Notes: a model not told the origin generated them from the letters alone. Counted from the first letter of the stretch, positions 1-13,642 are shown. The stretch is 64,000 nt of DNA from Paramecium pentaurelia (GCA_905183005.1 CAJJDO010000161.1:62001-126000), one strand, 5' to 3'. Made by a program: numbers and translations.

Positions 1-605
1 TCAATTCATTTAAGTTCATCTTTTATTTCAAATATTTAAAGCATTTTCTAAGAATAAATTTGATTTATTCTTCTTTTGTTTTTTTCTGATTTTGATATCG
101 ATTGATCAGTGATTCTATCAATCCATCATCTATTCTAGTTAAGATCTAAAATAATTTTATCAAAATTTTTATATACTTTATATTTAATTTTCTCATCATG
201 CTCCAATTCCTTAATTTCCTCTTTACAAAGATATTCTAATAATTATTTGAGTTCCTATAAGATTTCATCTTATGTATATTGTTTCAGAATTTCATTTTCT
301 TTCTTTTGTTTTGGTAAAACTCTTTCTGATTAACTTTTCTTCGTTCGAATATCAGGTTATTATACTATCGGTATTGTTCTTTGAGATGATTAAGAAAGAA
401 GAGATATTTGTTGAAGAGGATTGAGTGATGGTATTTGTAGATTTGGTTGATTGGTAATATTGCTTTAGAGTGCACAAAGTAAATGTAAATACTAAAGGTT
501 AACAACATAAGAATTTACTTGTAGCTGTTGAAGTTATTACAATTATTGTAATTAGGGACAATATTAAAGTTATGGTAAAGTGGGAATCTATTAAAATGGA
601 TTCAT
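1..605 (-). CDS. Uncharacterised protein, C-terminus cut by window edge
   Basis: This gene of unknown function starts at the ATG complementary to 603-605 and runs off the left edge without a stop. The N-terminus is a low-complexity stretch rich in Pro, Leu and Gln (MNPFQQIPTLPQLQ). It is followed by a basic Gln/Ser segment and a charged, probably helical region (QELKQLLEYLCKEE). Two introns restore the frame: 27 nt (GTAAATTC..CCTTTAG) and 31 nt (GTATATAA..ATTTTAG). Without them TGA stops interrupt both places. Most Gln codons are TAA/TAG. No known domain is visible in the part present. The gene lies 133 bp downstream of the LRR gene on the same strand. The reading frame is convincing; the product cannot be named. 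Confidence 0.7.
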
Positions 606-738
606 GATAAAAATTAATATTTGATCAATGTTTTTGGATTCAACTTAAAATACACAGATATTTTTAAATTAAATAAAACTGAATCTAAAATGAATCATTA
701 TATTAATATTCTTGATAATAATTTTTATATATATTTCA

Positions 739-2213
739 TCATAAATGAAACTCTTTCAAATATTATAATTTTTTCAATTCTTATTTAATCTTATCCTAAT
801 ATTCATTATTGTGGAATTTTGTATCAATTGCATCAAATATAAATTAATTTAAAAATTTAATCTTTCCTAACTCTTCTTCTAAACCAATAATCTTCTACAT
901 AGGAGTTTAACTAAAAATTTATAATATATTTAAAATACGAAATATCAATTTATAAGGTTCTTAAATTTTATAATTTACTCAAATTACTGCAATTCAATTC
1001 TTCTACTTATGTATTCGAAATAAGTATTTATAAAAATCGCATAAGTTTTAAATCTCCTATTTAATCCATTAATTTATTGACTGAATTGATATTTGTATCA
1101 TTCAAATCCAAAATTAAACTTTTCATTTATTATTATTAAGGTATAGCATCAAGTACACTTTAATCAAAATTTTTATTAGCAGATATTCTTAAATGTTCAA
1201 TCTTTTATATAGTATCCAAAATTCTATGTAATGAAAGACTACTAATATTAGTATCTTTAAAATTAAGTGATAATGATTTTAAGGCTGTCAAGTATCCAAT
1301 TTTCTAGAATAAATTATCTGCTTATGTCACTCTAGTTTTACTAAATTGTATATTAAGATATTCAAGATTTTATAATTATTTTAATAGATCTCCTAATTAA
1401 TCTATATTATTTAGATTTGTATTATTAAAAGTTAAAGTTAAATGACATAAATTAATACAAAAACTTATTCCTTACATTAAATCAAAAATGTTATCTAATT
1501 ATAAATTATCTAATTTGATAGTCAATTAAAGTAATTTATTTAATTTTCTAATGCAAGATCCAAGTGATGCCAAATCAGTAATTTAAGTTCCTGAAAAATT
1601 CAAATGTAATTCTTCTAAATTCATAAGTTTTGAAACATTAAGTGTAAATTGCTCTATATTATTTATTTATGTATGTCTAAATATTATATATTAATATATT
1701 ACCCTGTAAATAGAGTTAAAGATTTTAGTTAAGTAAATAAATGAACATCGAATAATTTAATGGATGTTATATGAGTATTATTGAAATTCATATATATTGA
1801 TTCTAATTGAATATTTTAATTTAAAACTTGTATTACATTTGAAACATCAGTAATTTAAGTATTAGATAAATCTAAATGAAATCTATTTAATGTTGTAATA
1901 TGTGATGGTATAATATTTGCATCATTTATTTTTGTATTTCTAAAATATAATTATATTAATACTATGCTTATATTTTGAGTACTTCAAAGATTTCACTTCC
2001 TTATATTGCATCTTTGAGTGGTGTGATATCACCTATGTTGGGATCAATAAAATTTAATTGAAGTTTTTATAATGAGAAGTATCTTGATAATATTAACATT
2101 TGTTCATAAACTTCATCTTAATTATGGATAGTCCATTCTATATCTTTTTTTTCAGAATCTTCTTTGAATTGTTCAATCTTTTCTCTAATTTCACGTGTTG
2201 ATTTATTTCCCAT
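739..2213 (-). CDS. Leucine-rich repeat protein with possible N-myristoylation site
   Basis: A 465-residue protein built mostly of irregular leucine-rich repeats, a protein-interaction solenoid. Repeats read like FHLDLSNTQITDVSN and LEELHLNFSGTQITDLAS, with the LxLxxNxI pattern repeated through the chain every 25-45 residues. The start MGNKSTRE offers Gly2 for N-myristoylation, a prediction from the motif only. Three introns of 23, 26 and 28 nt were placed by frame; after splicing the length is 466 codons including TGA. The last intron is needed to reach the C-terminal LRR ending (LKKLQYLKEFHL); without it translation would stop near 833. Partner and role are unknown. The gene is divergent from the small gene at 2359, with 145 bp between starts. 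Confidence 0.85.
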
Positions 2214-2358
2214 CTAAAAATTAATTTAAATAATATATATATATATGAAATGACATGCAATGTATCAATAATTTATTGTTATTTAATTGATCCAATTATG
2301 ATATTAGACAAATTACAAACTGATTTTCTTTCATTCTTTTTTTAAATTAATTAAAAAG

Positions 2359-2589
2359 ATGTCCAAGAAAACAACGTTTCATTAAATCATAAGTGTAATT
2401 GGAGATTTGCATCATCATACACTTTTGTCTCCACTTAATTAAGGATCTGCCAAAAGATTAAAAAGGGTTACATTTGAGACAGAAGCACTTTATCTCGAAT
2501 TCAGATCAACTGACAGTCCAATTAAGGTGAATTCAACTCTTTAAAAACATCTTTCATAAAGATCAATCTCAGTTATTACCCAACCTTGA
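2359..2589 (+). CDS. Small uncharacterised protein (76 aa)
   Basis: An uninterrupted 77-codon frame with TGA as first stop: MSKKTTFHQIISVIGDLHHH... ending SQRSISVITQP. It is basic and Ser/Thr-rich, with no membrane segment and no recognisable domain. The composition is less AT-extreme than the flanks and it uses a mixture of Gln codons, which supports coding. It is short enough that chance cannot be excluded. It sits 145 bp from the divergent LRR gene, so the two could share a promoter. Confidence 0.5.
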
Positions 2590-2975
2590 AATAACAAATG
2601 ATTAATATATTCATAAAATATTTCATCTCATCTATTCATTCCCTTTCCAAATCAAAAATTTACATATCAATTAAAATTATAAGTGATGACTCATTATCTA
2701 GAAAATCTAGAATATAGATATGCAATATTATTAATCCATAAATATTATAAACCTTCAAAATACATATGATATAATCATATTAATGAGTTTTATAATAAGT
2801 ACTTATGAATTGTTAAGCTAATTCAATAGAATATATATATATATTTTGTCTTTTTATTTTAAATATTATGTTATGAATAAAATATAAAATTGATTAGGAA
2901 TTACAATAAAAATCATAAGCTATTCAGTTTTAGTTAGATTGAAAATGATGTTTTTAATAAAATTTTAATATTTAT
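2590..2975. other. Intergenic, about 386 bp
   Basis: Very AT-rich spacer between two plus-strand genes with several short (AT)n runs (for example near 2829-2843). Short frames are present but none has coding character on either strand. It presumably holds the promoter of the large gene starting at 2976. Confidence 0.6.
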
Positions 2976-5900
2976 ATGTATATTTCAATATTCATAATTC
3001 AAATTTTGAATTCTGCCTATGCAAGTATATAAGATATAAAGATTGTAGCATTGGATTGTTCAACAATAAAAGGGACAGCCTTAAATAGTTTTGCATATAA
3101 AACAGATGGATCTTTATAATTTGAGTTTGCAATACTTAGTTCTGGAAATGTGGATTTAATTTTTCCAACATTTTGGAATGGTTCACCTTCAATTTAACCT
3201 TTAATAATTGGAACCACTACTTGTAGAGAAGTAAATATCATTAAGATTATAAAGACTATATAAAGTATAAGGTGTACATAAGATAATAATAAATTTACAT
3301 GCGGTACTTTAAGAGCAGGTAATTAAATAATAAGATGTAATAATGTGAGGGGACCACACACAAATAAATAAATAGGAAATTTCAATATATAATTTGCTTA
3401 ATAGTCTTGTGATAATATTCTAATCAACAATTTCTAACCTTATGGCGGTTCAGTTGTATTTTCATCTAATTCAACAACAGATTTATTGCCTAACACTGAT
3501 AAATTGTAAATGATATGGGAAAACATTGTATTACCTATATCTTTTAGTTCAAATCCATTAATTGAAGTTTAGATTATAAATAATGGTGAATTTGTTACAA
3601 CTTCAACAGTGAAAGGTTATGTGTCTGCTAGATCTATTGGTTTATTAGAATAACTTACAGTCATTAATCCAAGTTTGATTAAAGCTTAAATGCCATAATC
3701 AATTGCTGTTAAAGATGTTTCTATGAAATTATATATGGAATCATTAAAAGTTATGGGCAATACTTAATCCATTTAATCATAAATAGATTTTAAGGATTCT
3801 AATGATGTATTACAATATTAGATTCTATTTCCAATTATTACAGTTTAGAATGATTAATTAACAGCTAGTTTGAATATTGATTCAACAGAAATAAATAGTT
3901 ATTCAAAATATACTTTTAGTATAACAATCAAGAATGCATTGAATTCAGCAGGATTTGTAAGAATAGCATTAAAATAAACATTATTATCATCTAATCTAAT
4001 ATGTTATTGTGATAATTTAGTATTTATTCCAATTATTAATCCAGATTATATTGATATTGGTGGATGTTTTACTACAATTGGTACACATAATATAGTTATT
4101 CAAAATGTATTAAATCCAAAATCTACTATTTCAACTATTTCTATACCTTATATTTAAACTATGTAGAATGGTTTTTCAGTTGATAAAATGATAAATTTTC
4201 AATATAAATCACCTTCATTTACACCTGGAACTTTAAGTGTTCAATATGATAGACAAGGAAATAATATGAATGTAGTTGGAGGTCAATCTTATTTCATTTT
4301 AAAAATCACACCTAAAAATAGTATACCAGCTTAAGGATTATTAAGGATGGAAATACCTTAAGAGATTAAATTTATTAATTAAAATGCATAATTTTGTAAT
4401 GTGGATATTTATGGTTGTTAAATTCATACAATTTAAGATTAAGTCATAATATTTAAGTTTTCATCATCAATAGAAGCTTCATAATAATTTATTATTAATT
4501 AAATATCTATCCCAATTAGAAATCCATATGATACTAGTTAAACTAATTATTTTAAATTTACTACTTATGATTAATTCAATAATATAATAGACACAATCTC
4601 TAATATTTAAGGATATTATGTTAATACTAGATCATCATTTGATGGATTAATTATTATAGAATCTGATTAACCATTCAAAAATGGATAATCCAATACATTT
4701 TATTTCACAATTAAAACAAAAACTCCTCAATTCTATCCTATCTAAATGACTATCAAAGTTGGTGATTTAACAATCAATAATAATCCAATATGTAAATTAG
4801 AAGGAATTGTAATTAAAACTTGTACTAAAATATCCTCAAATCAATTAGATATATAAATTGAAAGTACTGACTTAATCTTATTACCAACTACTTTGAAGTT
4901 ATCTATTTCATCTATCAAATGTAAAGATACAATGACTAAGAGTTAAGATTTTGAATTTTCAACATAGTCTATTAATGGATTAATGAGTTATCAACAAGGA
5001 CCATATATAAGCAACATTTAATTTGGTGACATTACATAAACTGAATTAAAAGTTGATAAATAATATTATGGAGCTTAAAATGCTGCCTATTAATTTAACT
5101 TTGTTTTACAAAATGGATTAATTCAAGACAATCATCAGATTCATATATTATTTCCATTTAATCTTCCATAATCAGGTTATTCTTGCAAGGATACAAGTAA
5201 TAATAAATTAATGTGTAATATCTAATCAAATAACATTATTGTTTTGACTGGACCCTTTGATTCAACTCAGTTATAATACAAAATAATAATTAATGGGCTT
5301 CCTACTCCTTAAAATGAATAATAACCAAGAACATTTACTATTAAAACTTATAGGAGGATTGAGCATATTAATTATTTAGTTGATAGTTCTATTAATGGAG
5401 CATTTTAATTTAATATATATTGTCCATAATTAAATAATTGTAAAACTTGTAAGATTATTGATTATGATAATATATAATGTGAAACTTGTTATATTTCAAT
5501 GATATCGAAATATATTTATATGAAATCAAATGTATGTGTTGATTAATGTGGAGATGGATATTATTAAAATGACCAAGAATTTTAATGTTAATAATGTCCT
5601 AATAATTGTTAAAGTTGTTAACCCATAAATAATATACTAATATGTGATAAATGTTTTGATAATTATAAATATTAAGATGGTATTTGTGTTGATACTTGTG
5701 GTGAAACATATTATTTACCATTTACATCTAATAATAGATGTGAAAAATGTGATAATGAATGTTTATTATGTTCAATGAATTCATCTTATTGTTCAAAATG
5801 TTAAGCAAATATTCCAATAAAAGATAATAAATGTTATAAAAATGGATGTTTATAAGGATATTTTTAGATATACAATTCAAATTAAATTTTAGTATGTGAA

Positions 5901-8900
5901 TTATGTCCATCTACATGTATAAGTTGTAATTATTATAATTAATGTACTTAATGTTAACCTGGATAATATTAATTATAAGGTACATGTAGATCAGATTGTC
6001 CTCTTGGATATTTTATAAATGAATAACAAATGTAATGTTAATAATGTGTTTCAGGATGTAATTAATGTTCAAATGATACTACATGTGTTAAATGTTTAAA
6101 TGGATATCTATTAAAATAATAATAATGTGTATTAACATGTGGAGAATAGTATTATATAGATATTGCTTAAACTTCTTGTTTAAAATGTAATTAATATTGT
6201 TAAACATGTGAATTATAAAATGGAATACAAATGTGTACATCTTGTATTCATTAATATTACTTTCATAATTTTACTTGTGTTTAATAATGTGAATCTAATT
6301 ATTATGATCTAAATAATCAATGTTTTTAATGTTCATCAAATTGTTTAACTTGTGCTGGTAATCCAAATACTTGTACATCATGTTTAATTTAAGGAGACAC
6401 ACCATAATTTCTAGATGGAACTATTTGTGTCTCAAAATGTTAAGATACTTATTTTGCTGATATTACAAGTGGAAAATGTATATAATGTCCAAATACTTGT
6501 ACTAAATGTACATCATTAACTAATTGCACTTAATGTAATTAATCATTTATCCCACATTATTTGATATAAGGTGCTTGCAAATAAGAATGTCCAAATAATT
6601 ATTAACCTATTGGATTACTTTGTGAATTGATACCAGAAAAACTTATAATCAACCATGAATCTAATAGATATTTACCAATTCCACATGTGATATTATTTGC
6701 ATTTTTTACCATCTCTGTATTATTGTCAAAACAATTTAAAAATGAGACTTATATGCCAGGTTCAATTATAGGATTAAGTACTCCCTTAATATGGTCATCA
6801 TGGTTAACTATATTATTTTTATTACTTAATTATTATGAATTCAAATAGTTATATTACTTTTGGATCATAATAGTTAGTTTGGCATTGAATTATGTATTCA
6901 ACATTTTACATTTAATTTTTGTTTATTAGAAGATTTGGAATGATCATGATTTCCTAAGATGGTAATCTTCATCATTGAAAAATAAAGTTACTAATTTTAT
7001 TTTACTTTCTTTATCTATACTTATTTCATATCCACTATACAAATTAATAATGAGTCGTTATTTTGGTTTTTCGTTTTTCAAAGCTAAAATAGTAAATATT
7101 AAACCTTTTTTTTACTTTAATTGTCTTAATGTACTTTACATAACATTTGTCAATATACCAATTATTATTAGTTGTATATTGATTGCTTATTATGAATCTT
7201 CACATAATATTACATAAACATTTATAAGTGCCATAGATTCTATTGTTGTTACTTTTACTAATATTTTATTATTAATTTGGGAAACTTAGAAAACTGAATA
7301 ATTTTTTGATGAATTCAACTAAAATTATTATTTTAATGAATCATAATAACATTTACATAAACATGAAATTTCTGGTTATTTTCAACATCCTTTTGAATAG
7401 AAATCCTAAGCAGAATAAAAGATTGATATCTCAGATCTAGATGCATAGGTACTCAATTAAGAAAATGATATAACCAAATAAAAATCATAAGAATAATCTT
7501 GTAATATAAATGGTATTAGTATAATACTAAGTGATAAAAATTCAAATCCTGTATTTCAATAAGAAAGTGATAGATCCAATTAATTTCATTAAAAGTAAAT
7601 AGTTCCCTCCAATCTAAAACATACTATATACTATAAAAATGTATAGAATAATTAATTTGAGAATCCTGATGATGAACCTCCTTATGCATCTCAAAATGTT
7701 AGTTCAATATAGTCCCAATCAAGTTAACATTATTAAAATTCTTTTAATGATCAAAGTCAATACCCCTTAAGTTTAATTTAAAATTCAGAAGAACCAAATG
7801 AAAATAGTTAATTATCAATATTTTATGAAGAGAAGAACAGAGGCTCATCAAAGAAATAGAAAACTATTCAATAATAATAGATGGAAAATAATTCTACTGA
7901 TCATTATAATCTTATTACTACATTTAAAAATGATAATAATGAGAATGATCCTCAATAAATTAATTAATAAGTTGAAAAATCAGTAAGTTCTTGTAAAAAG
8001 ACCTAAAAATAATTAAAAAATAATTAAAGAGAAAACAATCTATTATCAAATCGTTAATCATCTAGAATAGAAATAATATAAGTTTAATAATTAGCTAAAT
8101 CTGCTTAATTTTGTAATGAAAGTAAAAAAGAATTATCATCAAATAAGAGTGGATAATCTTTAAGTACAGAAACTAATAAAGTCTAATATAAATAATAAAT
8201 AGTAAATTAAGAATAACCATTATGTTAATCATAAATATATTAATATTCAAATATGAATAAATAATAATAATAATAATCAAATAACTCATAAGGAAATAAT
8301 ATTAATTAATAAATAATTGATAATAATTCTGATTCTATTCATTCTAATCAATTTAAATAAAAAATAAATAATTTAAAATAATCTTAACATTAAAATAATA
8401 AAGAAGATGTTACTGATGATTATTAATTATAATTAAAAAGAGTACAAGATTAATAACCATAATTTGATACTGAAGGATCAAATGATTAGAGTAGAATTTA
8501 AATTTTAATGGATAGTAGAGTTATAGAAGAAGATTAAAATATATTTTAAGATTAGATTCTAATTGAATAAAATAAACCTTAAACAATTAAAGGAAAAAAC
8601 AAATAATAGAATATAAATGATGAGTAAGATAAAATTGAAAGGGAATCTGAAATAAGAGATATATTTGATTCGAATGATTCTATTAATACAATGTCTGATC
8701 AAGATTGGGGAGAATATCAAATATCACCTTCAGAATTCAATTCACTTAATTAAAGATTTGAAAATGAATAAGAATTAGATTTATAAATTCATATACCTAG
8801 TTATAGTAAAACACAATAGAATTACAAATAAAATAAATTAACTCCTTTAAATTTGGAATTTAGAGATGAGATCAATGATTAATAATTTTAAATCGATATT

Positions 8901-9104
8901 ACAAGAAACCTTTAAATATAAAGAGAAACAAAAAAACAATAATTGTAGAAAATATATCTCTAAAAATTTGAGAAAAATGAGAAAGTTGCATATAGATCAA
9001 ATAAATGTGAATTCAAGAAGAAAAATACTATCAAAAATCATCCAAAAGATATATCAGATGCATATATTGATGATTAAATAGATGTTGAAGATATCAACTT
9101 TTGA
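2976..9104 (+). CDS. Giant Cys-rich multi-pass membrane protein (2042 aa)
   Basis: A single uninterrupted frame of 2043 codons. The ATG was chosen because it opens a signal peptide (MYISIFIIQILNSAYA). Residues about 20-810 are a Ser/Thr/Asn-rich ectodomain without a clear match. Residues about 811-1215 are furin-like/growth-factor-receptor-type Cys repeats with CxxC..C spacing, such as CPNNCQSC, CLTCAGNPNTCTSC and CPNTCTKC. Around 1228-1440 lie about six hydrophobic helices. The last 600 residues are a Gln/Asn/Ser-rich, probably cytosolic tail. Large secreted-Cys-rich/membrane proteins with long polar tails are a recurrent family in Paramecium; a surface receptor or adhesion role is inference only. 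No intron was needed. Confidence 0.85.
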
Positions 9105-9655
9105 ATTAATTAATTAATTATATATATATATATTGAATCTATTGTATATCTCTTCTTAGCTATATTACATAATAATTATGAATATTTAAATAGCAAAATA
9201 AATAGTTTTTAAAATATTATCGATCAAAAATCATGTTAATTAAAATTAATTTAAACGATTAGAGAAACTATATTTAAAATAAAAAAAGATAATAAGTCTT
9301 GATTTAGAACTTTTATCTAATAATTTACATTATCTGAAATTATAAAATAATATGACAAAAATATTTACATTTAAATTATTCAATTGTTTAAATAATCACT
9401 TAAATTAGATTAATGAATTGAATATTGTTGGATTATCAATGTTTTTATTTCATATTGGCTGAAATATTGTATTTTTCATTTATAAAATTGTAAATTGATT
9501 ATTTCTTTATTAAAATGAGAAGTTTAGATAATAATTATGAATGATTAATATCTTAAATTATATAATGTATCTAACTAAAATTTTATTTATAATAAAAATG
9601 GCTTATTTTTTGGTTATCTTTTATTTAGTAAAATAATTTTTTTAAATAAAATAAT
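9105..9655. other. Intergenic, about 550 bp
   Basis: AT-rich spacer between two plus-strand genes. It begins with TTAAT repeats and a TA run just after the stop at 9104. I see no frame of coding quality and no RNA-gene-like structure. Confidence 0.55.
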
Positions 9656-11071
9656 ATGAAAGTTAAATAAATAAAAGAGATATTAGATAAGCTTAAAGAA
9701 AAGTATAGAATGGAGATGAACTATATAAAAATTGAGGATTAGTTTAGGTGTGAATTTTTTTTAAATTCTCTTTCAATAGCAGTAGGAATGGGCATATCTA
9801 AAAAGTATGCTAAAAATGTAGCCGCAGCTAAGGCATATGAAATTTTAATTTATTCTGATTATTCATTTGCAAGAAGAACTGGAATAAAGATTCCAGATGA
9901 AGATTATAAATAACAGTTGGAATAGTATGCCTTGAAGAAAAATGTTAAAGTGGATTTTAAAGAAGAAATAAGAAATTAATTTGGATATACATAATTTAAA
10001 ATTAATTATGGAGCAAGAACTTATATTGGTTATGGATTAAAAAGTAAAAAATGTATTAATTACATGTCTTATTGTATATTAAAGAAACTTGAATTTAGTG
10101 AATAAGCGAATTAAATAAAAAATTAATAAGAAGTTGTATAGAACACCGACCAATAGGAGCAAAACTTAAAAATTAAAATTAAAATTGTAAAATAACTACC
10201 TACAAACTAAAGAGAAGATTAATAAAAAAAAATAGAAGATCATCAATCTTTATTATAACCTTCTCCTCTTATTGCAAATATGATGAAGGAATTGAAGATT
10301 TAACATTTTTTAAATAGTTTAATAATTTCAGAAGATGTATACAACTATTTTGATGAGTTCTTACTTTAGTTATCTTCTTAGAATTACTTTTTATTTAGAA
10401 CAATAGGATCATTCACTACAAAATCTATACGTACTTTAAAACCAGAACTTGATATTTTGATTAATATTCCTAAAGGTAATTTTCATTTGTTTGAATAATT
10501 TGTAGATAAGACTTCAAAATTATTTTAATATAAAGTATTCAGAAATAAAAAACATTTATAAATAGAATTACCATTTTAAACAAAGAGTAAATTCTTGAGA
10601 TGGACATTTTCATCTCTTAAAGTTAATATGTATATTAAAAAGAAGTTGACTCCTGATTCTTTAATTCATGATGAATATATGAAATAATATTAAGTGTAAT
10701 ATCTATTAAATAGATATTCAACTCAATATCTCTCATTAATTCATCAATGGAAAGAAGATTCAAAAATTCCTTTAACTACAACCATCTTAGACTATTTAAT
10801 TGTTTAAGTCTCAAATTATTTCTAAACAAACAATCATCCTATTGTTGTATTAAAATAACTAATATTTCTATTAAAAAATGGTATTCTTGATGATATTCAA
10901 GAATTTGAAAAAGGGGAAATTGAACTAAACCCATTTCTTTAAGCAATTCCAGAACATTAAATTATATTTATTAAAAAGATTTCTGATCATAATCGTAAAT
11001 AAATAAAAGAAATAGCTGAGTAATATGATGATAAGAAAATTTAGATATGGATTTCAAATTATATGGATTGA
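9656..11071 (+). CDS. dsRNA-binding protein with C-terminal nucleotidyltransferase-like (DZF-like) domain
   Basis: An intronless 471-residue protein. Residues about 1-66 match a double-stranded-RNA-binding domain: the tail GISKKYAKNVAAAKAYEIL carries the conserved KKxAKxxAA RNA-contact helix, preceded by FRCEFFLN. Residues about 95-155 resemble a second, more divergent dsRBD. After a charged linker, residues about 250-270 read IGSFTTKSIRTLKPELDILI, the hG[GS]..[DE]h[DE]h signature of the polymerase-beta nucleotidyltransferase fold. A third carboxylate is not obvious, as in the pseudo-enzymatic DZF domains of NF45/NF90. dsRBD and NTase-like domains also occur together in ILF3/NF90, but in the reverse order. 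A role in dsRNA or small-RNA metabolism is inference. It converges on the next gene with only 22 bp between stops. Confidence 0.8.
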
Positions 11072-11093
11072 TTAAATAACTATTGTATATAAT

Positions 11094-12614
11094 TCATTTC
11101 TTAGTTGTATATTTTGATTTTTTTATATTACTTTAATTTCTAAGAGGATATCTTTACTTCTTATCTAAAACTATAAAAGGTTAATTTTGATCTTGAGAAT
11201 TTTATTAATTTGTTAAAATATTTAAATGTTCTTTATAACTTTTTGAACTTTATAATGAACAACCTTTATCAATTTTATTTTTTGATATACTTGAACAATT
11301 ATTCTAGATAACTACTTTGGAAATACTTCTTTTATTATTATTATTGAATTTCTTATCAATAATATTCATATTAATTTCTTTTGGTTCTGCTTATAAATTG
11401 AAATACTTAGAATCCTCTATAGAATCTAAATCTATATTACTTTATTATCTCAAAATTGATTATATTAATTACTAATTTTAATCTATATTATTAATTTGTT
11501 TCATTTTATTTTTATATTCTTACTAAGTTCCATATATAAATTATTATTGATAATCATCCAAGGATATTAAATCAGACTCTTAGAAATTTCTATTGATTTT
11601 TGGTGATAAATATGATAATTGATATTAGAATAATCCTAAATTCTTGTTCTTAGACTTAGTTTAAACTGATGCATTTGTAGTTGATTTACTAAATAAATGC
11701 ACTGATTATGAAGGCTCATATTTATTATTCTATGAAAAACTAGTTTAAATTTAAATATCCTTTTATTCTTTAGGAACATTTAAAACAATTGATCTTTCAG
11801 TCATAATTTCACTAAAAGATTTTGGAATCTATCTTTAAGATTGTTTTGTACTGAATTCATTCAATTAATTTTCATTTAATTCAATTATAGGTTTTGTATT
11901 AACTAAATTAAAAGTTTTATTTTAATCTAAGTTGAGTTATTCACTTTTTTATTAAATTTATTAATCAATAGACATTTAATTTTACTTTATTTTTGTATTT
12001 ATATTAGTCTATTGTTTTAATTATTCTACTTATAAATTAGATACTTAATTAATACTTTTATTTTATTTTATTGTTTATTTAATTGAAAATTAATTGAAGT
12101 TAAATTTTGAATTAAGATTAGTGTCAGAAATTGAAATTGATTTTTGATCAGTTGAATTTAATTTATTTGATTTGAATTACAATACATCAAATTTAAAGAT
12201 ATTCTCATTTTCACTTAATTTTGGAGAGCAACAAGTAGTTTGTGTTTAATAATGTTATTAATTATATATATTTGCCCAATTTCCATTGTATTGAGTAGAA
12301 TTTGAAAATTTTCTTGAATTATTTATTAATCTAGCATCATGAGATAATGGAAGTATAATAGATTAACATATATCAGATGTTTAAAGTGGAATAGTATTTT
12401 CATTAATTTGATGAAGTTATAATACTTATAAATCCATTTAATGTTTTGGATTTGATATTAGTAAGTCTTCATTAGTTTATGAAGATTATCTACTTCTTCC
12501 AACACTAACATGAAGTTTTCCTGGTTTCTAAACTAACTTCAATTTTGATTATAGTTTCCCTAATGGATTTGATCTGATTGTACTCTTTGATCTTACAAAT
12601 TTCAACTGACTCAT
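11094..12614 (-). CDS. Uncharacterised Gln/Asn/Ser-rich protein (506 aa)
   Basis: An uninterrupted minus-strand frame of 507 codons from MSQLKFVRSKSTIRSNPLGK to a TGA at 11094-11096. Composition is dominated by Asn, Gln, Ser and Lys, with no membrane segment, no clear coiled coil and no domain I recognise; most of it is probably disordered. The Gln codons are almost all TAA/TAG. Its start is only 64 bp from the start of the divergent PG-repeat gene, so a shared bidirectional promoter is likely. Its stop lies 22 bp from the convergent dsRBD gene. Confidence 0.75.
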
Positions 12615-12678
12615 CAAAATTTATTTATAAACAAAATATTAAGTTGTATTTTATAATGATAATTATATTATTAATTTA

Positions 12679-13556
12679 ATGGAATAATAACACAAAGGTA
12701 GTAAGTTAAGTATTTATTATGAGTAATTACCGAACCTGGAGAAACTAATACAAGTAGTCAACAGTTTTTTAGTACAAATACTCTATTTTTAAACAATGTT
12801 GGATTGAGTACAAATATCTCATCGAGTACTTTGAGACATACAGCCCCTTAGATCTCATTTCCTAAGGCAAATAGATTTCATACTCAATCTCAATTTCAAT
12901 TACCAACCAAATTAGAATTACCATCACAATTAGGAAAAAGGTTGTAATCATAAAATTTATCTTTATTTCAGATACACACAATAAGGTTTCGGTAATAAGA
13001 AAGTGTTTCAATATGAATGGCAAAAAGTTAATGCCAAAGAATTCCCAAGTCCTGATAGATATAGAGTCAGATAAGATCCTGGAATAGATTAATTGAAAAG
13101 ATCATTCGGATTGTCTTGGGAAGCTTACTCAAAGACTTATCTTCCATATAATAAACATTAAGCTCCTGAGGTTGCTAAATTCTTGCCAGGTATAATTCTT
13201 ATTAATTTGAGGTCCTGGAGAATATAATGTACGTTAAGATCTAGGACAACATAGATATTAATTTTAGTTGAAAGGCAAAGGGAAGATGTTTAATGATTAG
13301 AGAGAGAATGGTGTTCCAGGACCTGAAACCTATTAACCTTAAATATCATTGACTGTTCCTAATCGATTTTCAGTAAAGAATTATATACAAATGAATTTAG
13401 AAAATATCATAGGGAATAGGAGTAAAAAAGAATCCATTTTAATCTATGAGTTTTACTCCAGGTCCAGGAAGATATGAATAGAATTCTGCATTTGATAAAG
13501 TATCTAAAAAAAGAGAATTCATAACAAAACCAGGAGAAAAAAGACCATTTATATGA
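12679..13556 (+). CDS. PG-repeat (SHIPPO/ODF3/CIMAP-type) axonemal protein
   Basis: A 257-residue protein with sperm-tail PG-rich (STPGR) repeats: PGPGEYNVRQD, GVPGPETYQP and TPGPGRYEQNS. In animals and protists such proteins are ciliary or axonemal, some being microtubule inner proteins; here a role in cilia or the cortical cytoskeleton is inferred. Four introns (23, 31, 22, 28 nt) join the frames, and the spliced length is exactly 258 codons. The start at 12679 is preferred over the ATG at 12719 because, with a 23-nt intron, it keeps the frame ITEPGETNTSS. A second family member is at 19551-20547. Confidence 0.85.
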
Positions 13557-13642
13557 ATGTATTTTTTAAAATACACTTTATTTGTATTTCATACAATAAA
13601 TGTAATTTATCGATTTAAAATATTAAATGAAAAGAAAAGTAA

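Noticed and set aside
3300..3360. An intron (GTAATTAAATAATAAG..GTGAG) in the giant Cys-rich gene
   Set aside because: The unspliced frame is continuous and protein-like; every attempted splice shifted it into a TGA.
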